From positions 62,001 through 126,000 of the forward strand of contig JADJYJ010000004.1 in NCBI GenBank assembly GCA_016719785.1: a DNA stretch of 64,000 nt. Direction: 5' to 3'. Positions within the stretch are counted from its first letter, which is position 1. Each line of letters begins with the position of its first letter. The position numbers and the translations under genes were made by a program. Source of the DNA: Candidatus Amarolinea dominans. Lineage in GTDB: Bacteria > Chloroflexota > Anaerolineae > SSC4 > Amarolineaceae. Shown piece after piece: positions 10,160 through 19,520 of the stretch. The notes below the pieces were generated by a model. The model ran no database searches and was not told the DNA's origin. It was given only the letters and a program-made list of their open reading frames with translations.

Positions 10160-10474
10160 TTACCGTTCGAGGACACCGCGTGTGTACAGCCACCCCACGA
10201 ACCCCAACAAGACCAGCGCGCCGATCACATCGGCGGCCTTGACCCAACCAACGGAGTAGGAGTTGAACAGCGCAAAGAGGCCGCCCAGGATCCGGCTGAC
10301 CGGGCTGTAGACCAGCGCGCCCACTGCCAGCACGACCAGCAGGCGCACGCTGGCCGGCAGATTGAAGCGCCGCGGGATGTCCAACTGGCGAAGGGCCGAA
10401 TTGGCCCACCAGAGGCAGGCGATGAATGCGGCCGTGTAGATGAGACTAATGGTGACACTTAAAAAGGTACTCAT
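10160..10474 (-). CDS. Small three-helix membrane protein
   Basis: This encodes 104 residues with three hydrophobic stretches (about 5-25, 43-65 and 78-97) and a short basic C-terminus, consistent with a small integral membrane protein. AAGGAG lies 6 bases before the ATG, which fixes the start. I do not recognise the family. It sits between the LVIVD-repeat gene and the lipoprotein gene on the same strand, so it may belong to the same surface-protein operon. Confidence 0.75.
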   Translation of the reverse strand: MSTFLSVTISLIYTAAFIACLWWANSALRQLDIPRRFNLPASVRLLVVLAVGALVYSPVSRILGGLFALFNSYSVGWVKAADVIGALVLLGFVGWLYTRGVLER

Positions 10475-10504
10475 GGTTTTCTCCTTAAACTGAGTAAGTT
10501 CATA

Positions 10505-13500
10505 CTAATGGCCTCGTGAAACCGTCGGCAAAAACAACCGATGCCCGGCCGACAGCCGGATCGTCGCGACAGCCGTGTTGCCATCCGAATCGGTTGCGGT
10601 CAACGTGATCACGTGCTCGCCCGGCGAGAGGGTGGCGATGAGCAGCCCGCCTGTGCCGAGCCCGCCGTCGCGGTTCGATGTCCAGCGCAACGCCGCGTCG
10701 TCCAGCGTGCCGTCTTCCAGATCGAAGGCGCGGCCCTCCAGCCAGATTGCGGTGCCGGGGAAGAAGCGCGCGCCGTCCTCTGGCGACAGGATGAACGCCT
10801 GCGGCACTTTGCGGCCTACTGTGAACGGTCCATCGGACACATCATCGGTCGTGTTGACGCCATCGGTGGCGCTGATCCGCAGCAAGACCGACGTTCCGCC
10901 GGGTAACATGCTGACGTCCAGCGCGTGCTGCGTGCCGGTGCGGTCCAGGCCAGTCTGGATCCACGACGCGCCGCCGTCGGTGCTGTAGGCGAGTGCAAAG
11001 TGCAGAGGGTCGCCGTCCAGATCGCCGGCCGTCCAGGTGACGGTGTACGCGCCACTGCCGACCCACGTCTCGCCGCCGTTGGGAGAGATCAAGCGGACAG
11101 TGGGCGCGTGAGCGCTGATGGCGCGCGTGGCGATCGACGCGCCCAGGTGGGTCAATACAACTCGTGCTGTATCAGTTGGATACGGAATAGATAGCGCAAA
11201 GCTATCCTCAGCCCCAGGCGTGTTAGAAGGACTAAGGCTCACTTCGGAGTGATCGAGACCCCAACCAAAACGCCGACCATCAAGACGGCTGCCGTTAGCA
11301 GCTAGCGCCTCAAGACAATAGTCGCTGCCCATGTTCGGACTGGGTGGAACCGCTGAGATCACAGCATAGAAGGGGTCGAGGTCCACCTGCATAGTCGGGC
11401 TGTAGACCATGCCCGAAACCAGCAGTTGTCGAATAGACACCACTGACTGCGTTCCTGTAGCATTGAGGTTGGGAGGATCCTCGAAGCCGCCAAGCAGCCT
11501 TTCGTAGTTTGTAGGAGAGGCCCAACTGGGTTTGCAGTAGGACATGAGGTCATAAGTGTGCTGAGGATCGAGCACCTTGAGTTTCACCACGTCCAGTCCG
11601 TGAGCAATGATTGAACCCTTCGGAGTTGCGTTTGGATAGGGTCCAGTTTCACCCGTCGCGGCAAAGCAGTCACCGCCCGCATCGTTTGGAGTATGGCGGA
11701 GTTCATCATGGCTGTTTAGTACGTGTCCGATTTCATGCGCCATGACTTCATCGGGTGATATGTTCTTTGCGGCTCCGCCGAGCGTCTTGTCGCAGGCATC
11801 CGCACCTATTGCTACTCTTCCGTTTCCTTCGTCCCAGACAGGATCGGCCACACCACAGGTTTCATAGGGATCACGCGCTATCCCAGGTATCCACGCATAG
11901 AGGCGGTCTGGTGTGCCTCCAACCCAACCAGACGAACGACTGACATCATTCCAGAAACGGTTAACAGCCCTGCGGTACGAAGCCTCGTGGCCGTTTAGCT
12001 TTACAGAGAGTACCTCAGAGAAGCCTGGCTGAAAGAAATACTCCACGTCGCCAGCCCCAACTGGGTAGATTTGTCTAAGTGCTTTGTCCCCCCTTGCAGC
12101 AATGGATGGGTCGGCAAGATGAATGAAGGGTGCCTGCAGATTGGCGTAGCCTAGACTCATCCAAGCGATCCTCAGTGGATCACCTGTTGGCTGACCAGAT
12201 CGGAATGGCCTCATAATATTCCCGTCAATGTTGTTATCTTCATTACTCTCGACAATGTAGTTGTTCGGATCCACCGTAGCCCAGAACGTCATGTTGCCCA
12301 GGAGCAGGTCTGGTGGTGGACGGAAGTTGATCGTATCCTGCAAGTGATTGGGATCAGGATTCTGCCCTGCTTGAACAGGCCATGGGTTGACAGATTGGGT
12401 GATGGTGCGCTCAACGCCGAAGGCATTTCGCATGTGCAGGTGAGCCGTGACACCGTAGACCGATGGCGCGCCGGACACGCCAACAAATACCCGCACGAGC
12501 GTGTCTTTCTTGGCGATCAAGGAAATGATAATCTGGCTGGTTGGATCTCGTTCCTCCACAAACACCTGCGCAACCTCGATGTGGGCAACGCGGAGATCGG
12601 GTGGTTGAGCAGCGAAGTTTATCCCGCTCGCATTCGGAGGCACTGTGACTGTGCGAAATGCCGGCGAGAAGACATACGGATCCTTATCTGGTCTGATGCC
12701 GTACGTCCCCGCCGGCAGTTCTGTGAAGGTGTAGTCCCCATTCGCATCAGTCGTTGTGTTGCGCGGGGAGCCGGCCCAGACGGTCACGCCGAGGATGCCG
12801 TGGCCGCTGGCGTCGGTCACGCGGCCGGAGATGGTGTAGGTGACGCCTGTGAACCGCAAGACGAACAGACCGCCCCCGTTCATGTAGCTTCCGTAGGCGA
12901 CGACGTGGACATACCCCCCCGCCACGGTCACGCCCTGGGCAGATCCTGGCGTGTCATAGAAGCCGACCTCAGTCGGGGCGGCCGGGTTCGCCACGTTGAT
13001 CACGCGCAGGCCGCGATTATAATCTACAACGTACGCGTAGCTCCCTGCCAAAGCTACCTCGTAAGCATACCCTGGCGTGTCATAGAAGCCGACCTCCACC
13101 GGGACGGCCGGGTTCGCCACGTTGATCACGCGCAGGCCGCGACTATTATCTGCAACGTAGGCGTAGTTCCCTGCCACGGCTACGCCCTGGGCATATCCTG
13201 GCGTGTCATAGAAACCGGCCTCCACCGGTGCGGCCGGGTTCGCCACGTTGATCACGCGCAGGCCGCTAACCCCATCTGCAACGTAGGCATAGCTCCCTGC
13301 TACGATGACACCGTGGGCAGATCCTGGCGTGTCATAGAAGCCGACCTCCACCGGGACGGCCGGGTTCGCCACGTTGATCACGTGCAGGCCGCGATCATAA
13401 TCTGTAACGTACGCGTAGCTCCCTGCCAAAGCTACACCGTAAGCATACCCTGGCGTGTCATAGAAGCCAACCTCCGCCGGGGCAGCCGGGTTCGCCACGT

Positions 13501-14887
13501 TGATCACGCGCAGGCCGCGATCATAATCTGCAACGTACGCGTAGCTCCCTGCCAAAGCTACGTCGTAGGCACGCCCTGGCGTGTCATAGAAGCCGACCTC
13601 CACCGGGACGGCCGGGTTCGCCACGTCAATCACGCGCAGGCCGTACCTTTCATCTGCGGCGAACACATAGCCCCCTTGTTCCGCTACGGACAATGCAGAG
13701 TCCAGCGTATCATAAAGGCCTATCTCCATGGGTCGGGTTGGATCCGTGATGCTGATCACTCGCAGGCCGCTCTCACCGTGTGTGAGATAAGCATGATCGC
13801 CGATCAGTGCTACATGTAACTCATAATCAGTTGCGAAGCCCGGCGCCCTCCAGAGGCCCACTAAGACTGGCGCAGCCGGGTTCGCTATGTTGATGATACC
13901 CAAGCCGCGTTCATACGCTACGTAGGCATAGCCTGCCCTTACCATCACGTCGTAAGCGTTCAGTCCCGATACTGCGCTGATCTCAACAGGGACGGCCGGG
14001 TTGGTGACTCGGATTACTCGGAGTCCGTTGAATTCATCCGCGAGATAGGCATAGCCGTTTGCTACAGCTACAGCCATAGCTCTGAAAGTCTGACGGAAAC
14101 CAACTTCAGTCGGTGCGGTTGGGTTCGCCACGTTGATCACGCGCAGGCCGCGCTCCTGATCTGCAACGTAGGCATAGCCTCCTGCGACGGCCACACCCAG
14201 GGCATACCCTGGCGTGTCATAGAAGCCAACCTCCGCCGGAGCGGCCGGGTTCGCCACGCTGATCACGCGCAGGCCGCGATCCCCATCTGCAACATAGGCG
14301 TAACTCCCTGCCAAAGCCACGTCGTGGGCAGTTCCCGGCATGTCATAGAAGCCGACCTCCGCCGGTGCGGCCGGGTTCGCTACGTTAAACACGCGCAGGC
14401 CGCCCCCATCTGCAACGTAGGCGTAGTTGCCCGCCACAGCCAAGTCTGCCAAACCAATTGGTAGATCAGCTGTCTGTCCGATGACGATCGGGTGCGCGGG
14501 GTCAGCTATGCTCAAAATCACCAAGCGTAGGCCGACACCGATGTACGCGTAGTTGCCCTGCGCGGCCACAGCGTAGATTTTGCCGCCGATTTGACCAACC
14601 AGTTCGACGTTGTGTGAGTCAAGAGGGTCGGTGGCTTTCACGGAACTGCTGCTACCTGTTGCCTGAGCTCCGTCGCGCTCGTCCCGTTTGTCTAGGCTCT
14701 CGATAGACATCAGCGCATCGAAGCGAAAGGCATCGCCGGCAGCGGCGGAAGATGGTTGAACGCTGATCGACGCCTGTAGGACAGCGATTGGCGCCTTGCC
14801 CGCGGTCAGCGCCAGGGTGAGCATCACGACTAAGCCCAGCAAGGCCGGGAGTCGGTGCAGGGGTTGGGTAGATATGTTGCCCTTCAT
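10505..14887 (-). CDS. Secreted LVIVD-repeat protein with metalloprotease motif and Ig-like C-terminus
   Basis: This 1460-residue exported protein has an N-terminal signal-like helix (about 14-32). Residues about 95-640 hold 13 LVIVD-type beta-propeller repeats of about 42 residues (core LRVINVANPAAP.EVGFYDTPG). A carboxypeptidase-regulatory-like beta domain follows (about 680-760, ISGRVTDASGHGILGV), then a CARDB-like stretch. A metalloprotease-like region has a zinc motif HEIGH at 1051-1055 followed by HDE. Two C-terminal Ig/PKD-like domains end the protein (SPNGGETW; ATDSDGN). Repeats 8-13 are nearly identical at DNA level, which suggests recent expansion. A GGAG precedes the ATG. The catalytic role is inferred from HExxH only. 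Confidence 0.88.
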   Translation of the reverse strand: MKGNISTQPLHRLPALLGLVVMLTLALTAGKAPIAVLQASISVQPSSAAAGDAFRFDALMSIESLDKRDERDGAQATGSSSSVKATDPLDSHNVELVGQIGGKIYAVAAQGNYAYIGVGLRLVILSIADPAHPIVIGQTADLPIGLADLAVAGNYAYVADGGGLRVFNVANPAAPAEVGFYDMPGTAHDVALAGSYAYVADGDRGLRVISVANPAAPAEVGFYDTPGYALGVAVAGGYAYVADQERGLRVINVANPTAPTEVGFRQTFRAMAVAVANGYAYLADEFNGLRVIRVTNPAVPVEISAVSGLNAYDVMVRAGYAYVAYERGLGIINIANPAAPVLVGLWRAPGFATDYELHVALIGDHAYLTHGESGLRVISITDPTRPMEIGLYDTLDSALSVAEQGGYVFAADERYGLRVIDVANPAVPVEVGFYDTPGRAYDVALAGSYAYVADYDRGLRVINVANPAAPAEVGFYDTPGYAYGVALAGSYAYVTDYDRGLHVINVANPAVPVEVGFYDTPGSAHGVIVAGSYAYVADGVSGLRVINVANPAAPVEAGFYDTPGYAQGVAVAGNYAYVADNSRGLRVINVANPAVPVEVGFYDTPGYAYEVALAGSYAYVVDYNRGLRVINVANPAAPTEVGFYDTPGSAQGVTVAGGYVHVVAYGSYMNGGGLFVLRFTGVTYTISGRVTDASGHGILGVTVWAGSPRNTTTDANGDYTFTELPAGTYGIRPDKDPYVFSPAFRTVTVPPNASGINFAAQPPDLRVAHIEVAQVFVEERDPTSQIIISLIAKKDTLVRVFVGVSGAPSVYGVTAHLHMRNAFGVERTITQSVNPWPVQAGQNPDPNHLQDTINFRPPPDLLLGNMTFWATVDPNNYIVESNEDNNIDGNIMRPFRSGQPTGDPLRIAWMSLGYANLQAPFIHLADPSIAARGDKALRQIYPVGAGDVEYFFQPGFSEVLSVKLNGHEASYRRAVNRFWNDVSRSSGWVGGTPDRLYAWIPGIARDPYETCGVADPVWDEGNGRVAIGADACDKTLGGAAKNISPDEVMAHEIGHVLNSHDELRHTPNDAGGDCFAATGETGPYPNATPKGSIIAHGLDVVKLKVLDPQHTYDLMSYCKPSWASPTNYERLLGGFEDPPNLNATGTQSVVSIRQLLVSGMVYSPTMQVDLDPFYAVISAVPPSPNMGSDYCLEALAANGSRLDGRRFGWGLDHSEVSLSPSNTPGAEDSFALSIPYPTDTARVVLTHLGASIATRAISAHAPTVRLISPNGGETWVGSGAYTVTWTAGDLDGDPLHFALAYSTDGGASWIQTGLDRTGTQHALDVSMLPGGTSVLLRISATDGVNTTDDVSDGPFTVGRKVPQAFILSPEDGARFFPGTAIWLEGRAFDLEDGTLDDAALRWTSNRDGGLGTGGLLIATLSPGEHVITLTATDSDGNTAVATIRLSAGHRLFLPTVSRGH

Positions 14888-14906
14888 TTTCTCTCTCCGC
14901 CTGGCT

Positions 14907-16187
14907 CTACTGCCAGGATATCACGAAGTCTTGCTGCGCAATGAGTTCCTGATTCCAGCAAACCTCGACGCTCACTGAATGGTTGTCGTCGGATGTTGAC
15001 CCGAAGCTGGTCGTGTACCGGCCATCACGACTGAGTCCCACGCTGTAGCAGCCCCATCCACAACTGAGCTTTACCTCGGCGCCATTTACCGGATTGCCGT
15101 ATGCGTCCTTGATGTCAATGGTGATATCCGCACTGCCGCCACCTCCTGAACTGCGCGAGGCCTTGGCATCGAACAAGATCTGCAACGGCAACGCAGGTGG
15201 TGGCGCCGGATTGGGCGTCGGCGTGAATGTCGGCGTGGCGGTCGGGAAAGGATGCTGCTCATCTTCGAACTCTATGGACGCCACCACGCGCGAGAACTCA
15301 AGTCTGTCCTGCTCGCTGATGTCTTCCAACTCATCTTCAAGCCATGCTAGCACGCACTCACCAGACTGGGTTCGCCAGTCCAAAATGATCTCGCGGGTTT
15401 TCCTGCGCGCGAGGACGCTGGCAACTTTTGGCCCCTCCAAGTTGTACGTTGTGTCGAACTCCCCATAGGTGGCGGGGATGATAAGCGGCCACGTACCACC
15501 ACTGACAAACACCCTCTTCATCTGTTCATATGAAGTCCACATTCGTTTGACGGACTCTACGCTCGCCTGACTGCCTGGATCGCCTTGCGCCCTGCCGCAG
15601 TATCCACTATGGATTTGCACTCGCATAGCAGTCAGCGGATTGATTGAAGAAGATGGGACTCGGAAATAACTTGCACCCTGATGCTCCTGGACCCAGGTCG
15701 GGGGAATTCTGAGTTTGAAGTGAAGTTCCTTGCTTCCGCCGAGATCGTAGTAGTCCTTCCAATCGGCTGGCAGGTTCAGCCCGAGGGAGAGCGGCGTTGG
15801 AGTCGGGGTCGGCAGGATGCCCTGATGCCAGGTAGGTTCCACCTGGCGGACCATGCTCCCGTCGGACGGATTGTACAGATAGAAGCTTTGCCCGGTAACG
15901 ACGGCCAGCAGTCTCCCGTCGCGGCTGAAGCCGAGATCACTGGGCCTGGTTGCGATTGACCACGATTGGCCACGCGTCCCGTCGGCCTGCCAAAGCTGAA
16001 TGGTTCCTCCTTCAGTTTTGGGCCCTGCCGAGTGGAGCGTTGCGAAAGATACGCCATCGGGCGCAAAGTCAACGCGATAGACTGCCGGGCTCCTCGTTGT
16101 GTCGGTAGGACCGATAAGCTGCCGGATAAGCGTTCCGGTCATGGCATTCCAGAGGCCCAGCATACTTTCGCTTCCGATATATGCCAT
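14907..16187 (-). CDS. C-terminal part of frameshifted zinc-ribbon/WD40 protein
   Basis: This frame continues the WD40 propeller begun by the overlapping upstream frame (16139-17158). Reading backwards past the listed ATG gives in-frame WD40-like sequence (WSAYGVDLAFRPG), so the ATG at 16187 is not a natural start. The part encodes further blades (QLWQADG, DLGFSRDGRLLAV), then an alpha/beta domain of about 190 residues, a Thr/Pro linker and an Ig-like beta domain ending at residue 426. One additional C in the CCCC run near 16247-16250 (coding strand) would join both frames. It is probably one gene of about 750 codons with either a sequencing error or a true frameshift. Confidence 0.75.
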   Translation of the reverse strand: MAYIGSESMLGLWNAMTGTLIRQLIGPTDTTRSPAVYRVDFAPDGVSFATLHSAGPKTEGGTIQLWQADGTRGQSWSIATRPSDLGFSRDGRLLAVVTGQSFYLYNPSDGSMVRQVEPTWHQGILPTPTPTPLSLGLNLPADWKDYYDLGGSKELHFKLRIPPTWVQEHQGASYFRVPSSSINPLTAMRVQIHSGYCGRAQGDPGSQASVESVKRMWTSYEQMKRVFVSGGTWPLIIPATYGEFDTTYNLEGPKVASVLARRKTREIILDWRTQSGECVLAWLEDELEDISEQDRLEFSRVVASIEFEDEQHPFPTATPTFTPTPNPAPPPALPLQILFDAKASRSSGGGGSADITIDIKDAYGNPVNGAEVKLSCGWGCYSVGLSRDGRYTTSFGSTSDDNHSVSVEVCWNQELIAQQDFVISWQ

Positions 16188-17158
16188 CGTGCTGGTACCC
16201 GGACGGAACGCCAGATCAACGCCATAGGCCGACCATAGGGAGTCTTGGGGCGCCTTGAAAGCACTCCACCGTCCGCAACGCGGGAGACGACAAAGCCGTC
16301 AGCCTCCCCCGCCGTCGTAGCAATCAACTGCCCATCAGAGGAGAAAAACACGTCCTGAAGTACGCCGTACTCTCTGCCTGTGGACAGCTCGCGCACAAGC
16401 TGGCCGTCGCTCACACGCCAGAGCCGAAGCCTGGCGGAGCTGCCTCCATACCCATTATCTGTGGCCCATAACCCTTCAACCGGGCTGGCGGCGAGCAGCG
16501 TAGACGCTTCTAGCTCATAGGCCAAGCTGCCGTCAGCCACCCACCAAACCTGGACCACGCGCCCCCGGGTAGCAAGCAACGTGCCATCAAAGCTGAAGGC
16601 CGGGCCCTTGGCGGCGAAGGACCAAGATCGGTCGCCCACCTCCATCGGAATGAAGCGGGCTTCCCGCCACGTAGCTGTGTCGTAGAGATACACGCCGGTG
16701 GCCGACCCGATGGCCAGCAACATGCCATCTGGCGACCAGGTGAGACGCGATAACTGCATCGGCTGGGGTGTGACAGGCGTAGGAGTCGGCTCCGGCAAGG
16801 AAGAAGGCGACGGTGTAGGCGTCTCAGATGGCGAGGGCGACGTGGATGCGACGCGGTCCGTAACAGCCATTTGCGTCGCAGTTGGTGTGACCGGCGCCGA
16901 GGGTGTGGTGGACACGGTCTGCGGGTTGAGAGCGGCCGGAGCGCTGGCCGTCGGCCCCGCCAACTGCCAACGCATCAGTAAGACGCCCGCGACGATGATG
17001 ATAGCGACTGAGACCAGCACCGGCGCCAACCAGGGTGCGGCTCTCCCACGGCGCGGTGTCGCAGACAGGATAGACTGTCCGCACCGGTAGCAGAACCGGG
17101 AGTCAGCCGTCAATTGCTGGGCGCCGCAATGGATGCAGAAAGGTAGATGGTCGGCCAT
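16139..17158 (-). CDS. N-terminal part of frameshifted zinc-ribbon/WD40 protein
   Basis: The protein starts with a zinc ribbon (Cys8/11/23/26) and a transmembrane helix (about 41-63). A Thr/Pro/Ser-rich linker and WD40 blades follow (LTWSPDGMLLAIG, AFSFDGTLLATRG, VFFSSDGQLIATT). Real homology ends at about position 16260; the last 40 residues are out-of-frame sequence. GAGG is 6-7 bases upstream of the ATG. The layout matches the PD40 protein at 7395-9374, so both probably present a propeller outside the cell with a cytoplasmic ribbon. Together with 14907-16187 this is one interrupted gene. Confidence 0.78.
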   Translation of the reverse strand: MADHLPFCIHCGAQQLTADSRFCYRCGQSILSATPRRGRAAPWLAPVLVSVAIIIVAGVLLMRWQLAGPTASAPAALNPQTVSTTPSAPVTPTATQMAVTDRVASTSPSPSETPTPSPSSLPEPTPTPVTPQPMQLSRLTWSPDGMLLAIGSATGVYLYDTATWREARFIPMEVGDRSWSFAAKGPAFSFDGTLLATRGRVVQVWWVADGSLAYELEASTLLAASPVEGLWATDNGYGGSSARLRLWRVSDGQLVRELSTGREYGVLQDVFFSSDGQLIATTAGEADGFVVSRVADGGVLSRRPKTPYGRPMALIWRSVRVPARWHISEAKVCWASGMP

Positions 17159-17334
17159 AAAGCCTCACGAGGGGGCTTGACACGCGCCCCCAAAAGCGCA
17201 ATACTACGTTCAGGTAAAGAGCCGTCAAGCTTTCTCCCACCCCGCGAAAAGTCGCCGAGTGTGGCGGCCTACCCCCTTCTGTGCGAAGGATCGGGCTAGC
17301 GGGGCGGGTTATTTTTCACTATCATTCGGAACTC

Positions 17335-17430
17335 TCACACCTGCCTGATGTTCCCTGCCACATATTCATAGGCTTCGGCGTTGACCTTGGCATCCCGCGG
17401 CAAGGCTGCCCCTGCCACAGGATCGGCCAC
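17335..17430 (-). CDS. Possible 31-residue small ORF
   Basis: A GTG preceded by GGGAG at 7 bases opens a 31-codon frame directly downstream of the zinc-ribbon membrane gene. The product is acidic-amphipathic (DAKVNAEAYEYVAGNIRQV) and has a more protein-like composition than the other frames here. It could be a small protein, the remnant of a longer gene, or chance. There is no family evidence. Confidence 0.22.
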   Translation of the reverse strand: MADPVAGAALPRDAKVNAEAYEYVAGNIRQV

Positions 17431-17446
17431 TCTGAGACTCCCGGTT

Positions 17447-17989
17447 CTATGGCTCCAGCTCGACGCTGACCCCGCCAACCCAGCCGGCGGCCACGTTGTA
17501 GATGAGCGCGGCGATGACAGTGACGATGCCCTGGACAAAGGCGCCAACGACAACCAGCAGGACGTAGAGTACCACGGTGGCGATCATGCCTCCGCCAAGA
17601 ATCCCCAGGCCGTCGCGGTCCCCGGCCAGGCTCCCAAGCAGGCTGCTGCCGAACAAGCCAGGCAACAGCACGAACAGACAGCCGAAAAAGCCGAACAACA
17701 GACAACTAACCACGAAGGCAACCTTGAACACCGAGCCCGCGGCGATGTGGCGGATCGTGGTGAGAGAGCCGCGCGCGATCGGAGAGGGTATGGGCGCGGC
17801 CGCGCTCCGGGGCGCCGCCGAAACAGCCGCCGCTGACGGTACGGCCAAAGGCGCTAGCGCTGGCGACACAGGCGCCGGCTTCGGCGTCACCGATGTTTGT
17901 GTCGGTGCGGGCGCCGGCAGGCGATACCCACATGACATGCAAAACGGTCCTGGGCCAGGATTCGGGGTACCGCAATTGGGACAGGTCAT
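17447..17989 (-). CDS. Zinc-ribbon membrane protein, DUF3566-like
   Basis: A 180-residue product. The ATG was chosen because AAGGAG lies 6-7 bases upstream and the protein then opens with a zinc ribbon (CPNCGTPNPGPGPFCMSCG). A Pro/Ala-rich linker leads to two strong hydrophobic segments (about 92-115 and 138-165) and the ending YNVAAGWVGGVSVEL. Paired helices with a GG[VI].V.L ending resemble DUF3566-type membrane proteins, a resemblance I infer by eye. It lies 97 bp downstream of the multi-ribbon gene on the same strand. Function is unknown. Confidence 0.78.
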   Translation of the reverse strand: MTCPNCGTPNPGPGPFCMSCGYRLPAPAPTQTSVTPKPAPVSPALAPLAVPSAAAVSAAPRSAAAPIPSPIARGSLTTIRHIAAGSVFKVAFVVSCLLFGFFGCLFVLLPGLFGSSLLGSLAGDRDGLGILGGGMIATVVLYVLLVVVGAFVQGIVTVIAALIYNVAAGWVGGVSVELEP

Positions 17990-18086
17990 CGTGTCTCCTT
18001 TCAGACGGAAATTAAGCTTAGCAGTGCAACGATGGTTCATTTCAACCTCCACATTGTGCATGCCGTCACCGCTCAGGCGCGGTGTT

Positions 18087-18872
18087 TTATTCTTCGATAG
18101 CTTCGGCGGGTTTCTCTTCTGCGGGCGCTTGCTGCCGAGAACCGCATTCAGGGCAGAAGGTCGCCTCGATGGGCAATTCTGCCTGGCATGAGGCGCAGCG
18201 TTTTGTGAGCGGTTGCGCTGCTTCGGCAGCCTCGGCCTGGGTCGCAACCATCGTTGGAGCAGCAGAAAGGACTGCCGGCTTCGGCTCAGACGACGAACCG
18301 GGGGGCGCAGACGTGCCTGTCCGCGTTCCGCAATCGGGACAGAACACCGCGCTGATCGGCAGCTCTGCGCCGCAGCCCGTACACCGTATCGTCTGCGGCT
18401 GGGCAATTTTGCGTCCGCCACAAGTGGGGCAGAACTGCGCGGCAACCGGCCTGGAGCTGCCGCATGACTGGCATATCTCCTCGGCCGGAGGCGCCTTGGG
18501 AATCTTGAAGCCGCACAGCGGACAGAAGGCGGCGTCAGGCGGGATGAGTTGACGGCAATTCGGACAAGGAACACCGATTTGGGCCATCGGGGCGGCCAAC
18601 CTCTCGGCGCGAATCTGCTCGACGCGCGCCTCGCGCTGGCGTATCTGCAGTTCAATGCCTTCGATTTGTTGGCAAATGGCGTTGAGTTCAGGCTGAGCAA
18701 GCCCACGGCTGCGATAGGCGGCCAGAGTTGTCACCGCCAGAGCATCCAGTTGCGTCTTGATGTCGCGCTGTAGCTGTGAGATTACTGCCTGCTCGCCGTG
18801 AATGCGAATAAGTTTGTCTGCCTCCAAGCTGGCACGGTCCGCTTGCTGACGCACAGATTTAATGAAACTCAT
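18087..18872 (-). CDS. Coiled-coil protein with four zinc ribbons
   Basis: This encodes 261 residues with no signal or membrane helix. The N-terminal 95 residues are predicted helical and coiled-coil (Gln/Arg/Glu-rich). Four CxxC...CxxC zinc ribbons follow, the classic DZANK-like series (CPNCRQ, CQSCGS, CTGCGA, CASCQA with matching second halves). A linker and an acidic tail are also present. Its likely role is a cytoplasmic protein- or nucleic-acid-binding adaptor; no enzyme motif is seen. It may be the first gene of the long minus-strand block, with a TATAAT about 45 bases upstream of the start. Confidence 0.82.
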   Translation of the reverse strand: MSFIKSVRQQADRASLEADKLIRIHGEQAVISQLQRDIKTQLDALAVTTLAAYRSRGLAQPELNAICQQIEGIELQIRQREARVEQIRAERLAAPMAQIGVPCPNCRQLIPPDAAFCPLCGFKIPKAPPAEEICQSCGSSRPVAAQFCPTCGGRKIAQPQTIRCTGCGAELPISAVFCPDCGTRTGTSAPPGSSSEPKPAVLSAAPTMVATQAEAAEAAQPLTKRCASCQAELPIEATFCPECGSRQQAPAEEKPAEAIEE

Positions 18873-18917
18873 GGCCTGTGTCTCCTGTTGATCCTTGAAA
18901 CATACCTGTCACACTAC

Positions 18918-18923
18918 ATTATA
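18918..18923 (-). promoter_or_regulatory. Candidate -10 box for the zinc-ribbon block
   Basis: The minus strand carries a perfect TATAAT about 45 bases upstream of the ATG at 18872. No good -35 element is seen at 16-18 bases, so the call is tentative. Confidence 0.35.
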
Positions 18924-19043
18924 CACCCAATACTCTCTCACAGGTCTTCCAACCTTCTGTCAAAACTCTGTCAACTTCGCGTACTCCCCACTGCCTTGCA
19001 TCAACTGCTCACCGGTAGTACAATCAGGACAGGAGTTAGAGTC

Positions 19044-19520
19044 ATGGCAAATACAGAGTCGGCCTCACTGCCGCCGCTCAGGCGTGTCTACCTGGATGTA
19101 TGCGCCCTCAACCGACCGCTTGACGATCAGAACCAGATGCGCGTTCGTCTCGAGTCCGATGCGGTGTTGCTCATCTTGAGCCATGCCCAGGCGCCTACTT
19201 TATGCATGGTGGTCTCACCGGTTCACGCCGCCGAGGTAGCCGCCAACCCTGACCTGGCAAAACGCGAACACATCCAACTCTTGCTCGAAGATGTTGGGAC
19301 AGAGGTCGTTGTTGACATGATCCAAGTTCGGAGCCGCGCAGAACAACTGTACGAGCTGGGGCTTGGCGTAGCCGATGCTGCTCATGTGGCGTTTGCCGAG
19401 CTTGCGGGGTGTGATTTTGTGACTGTTGACGATCGCCTGCTTCGTCAATTGCGACGCGTCGGCTCCAGGGTCTGGTGCGGCGCTCCGACGACCTATTGTG
19501 ACAAGGAAGACCTGCGATGA
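19044..19520 (+). CDS. PIN-domain protein, VapC-like ribonuclease
   Basis: This encodes 158 residues beginning at the ATG with AGGAG 8 bases upstream. It has the PIN-domain pattern: early YLDVCALNRP with Asp18, a central glutamate (HAAEVAAN), DAAHVAFAE and the late FVTVDDRLL acidic pair. These acidic residues bind metal in PIN nucleases. It overlaps the next gene by 4 bases (ATGA), so the two are translationally coupled. The context suggests a toxin/partner pair, although in typical VapBC the antitoxin gene comes first. The PIN call is firm; the toxin role is inferred. Confidence 0.85.
   Translation: MANTESASLPPLRRVYLDVCALNRPLDDQNQMRVRLESDAVLLILSHAQAPTLCMVVSPVHAAEVAANPDLAKREHIQLLLEDVGTEVVVDMIQVRSRAEQLYELGLGVADAAHVAFAELAGCDFVTVDDRLLRQLRRVGSRVWCGAPTTYCDKEDLR

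Noticed and set aside
12344..13819. Plus-strand frame of 491 residues with repeats
   Set aside because: It is antisense to the LVIVD repeats and inherits their periodicity; the minus frame has clear family motifs.
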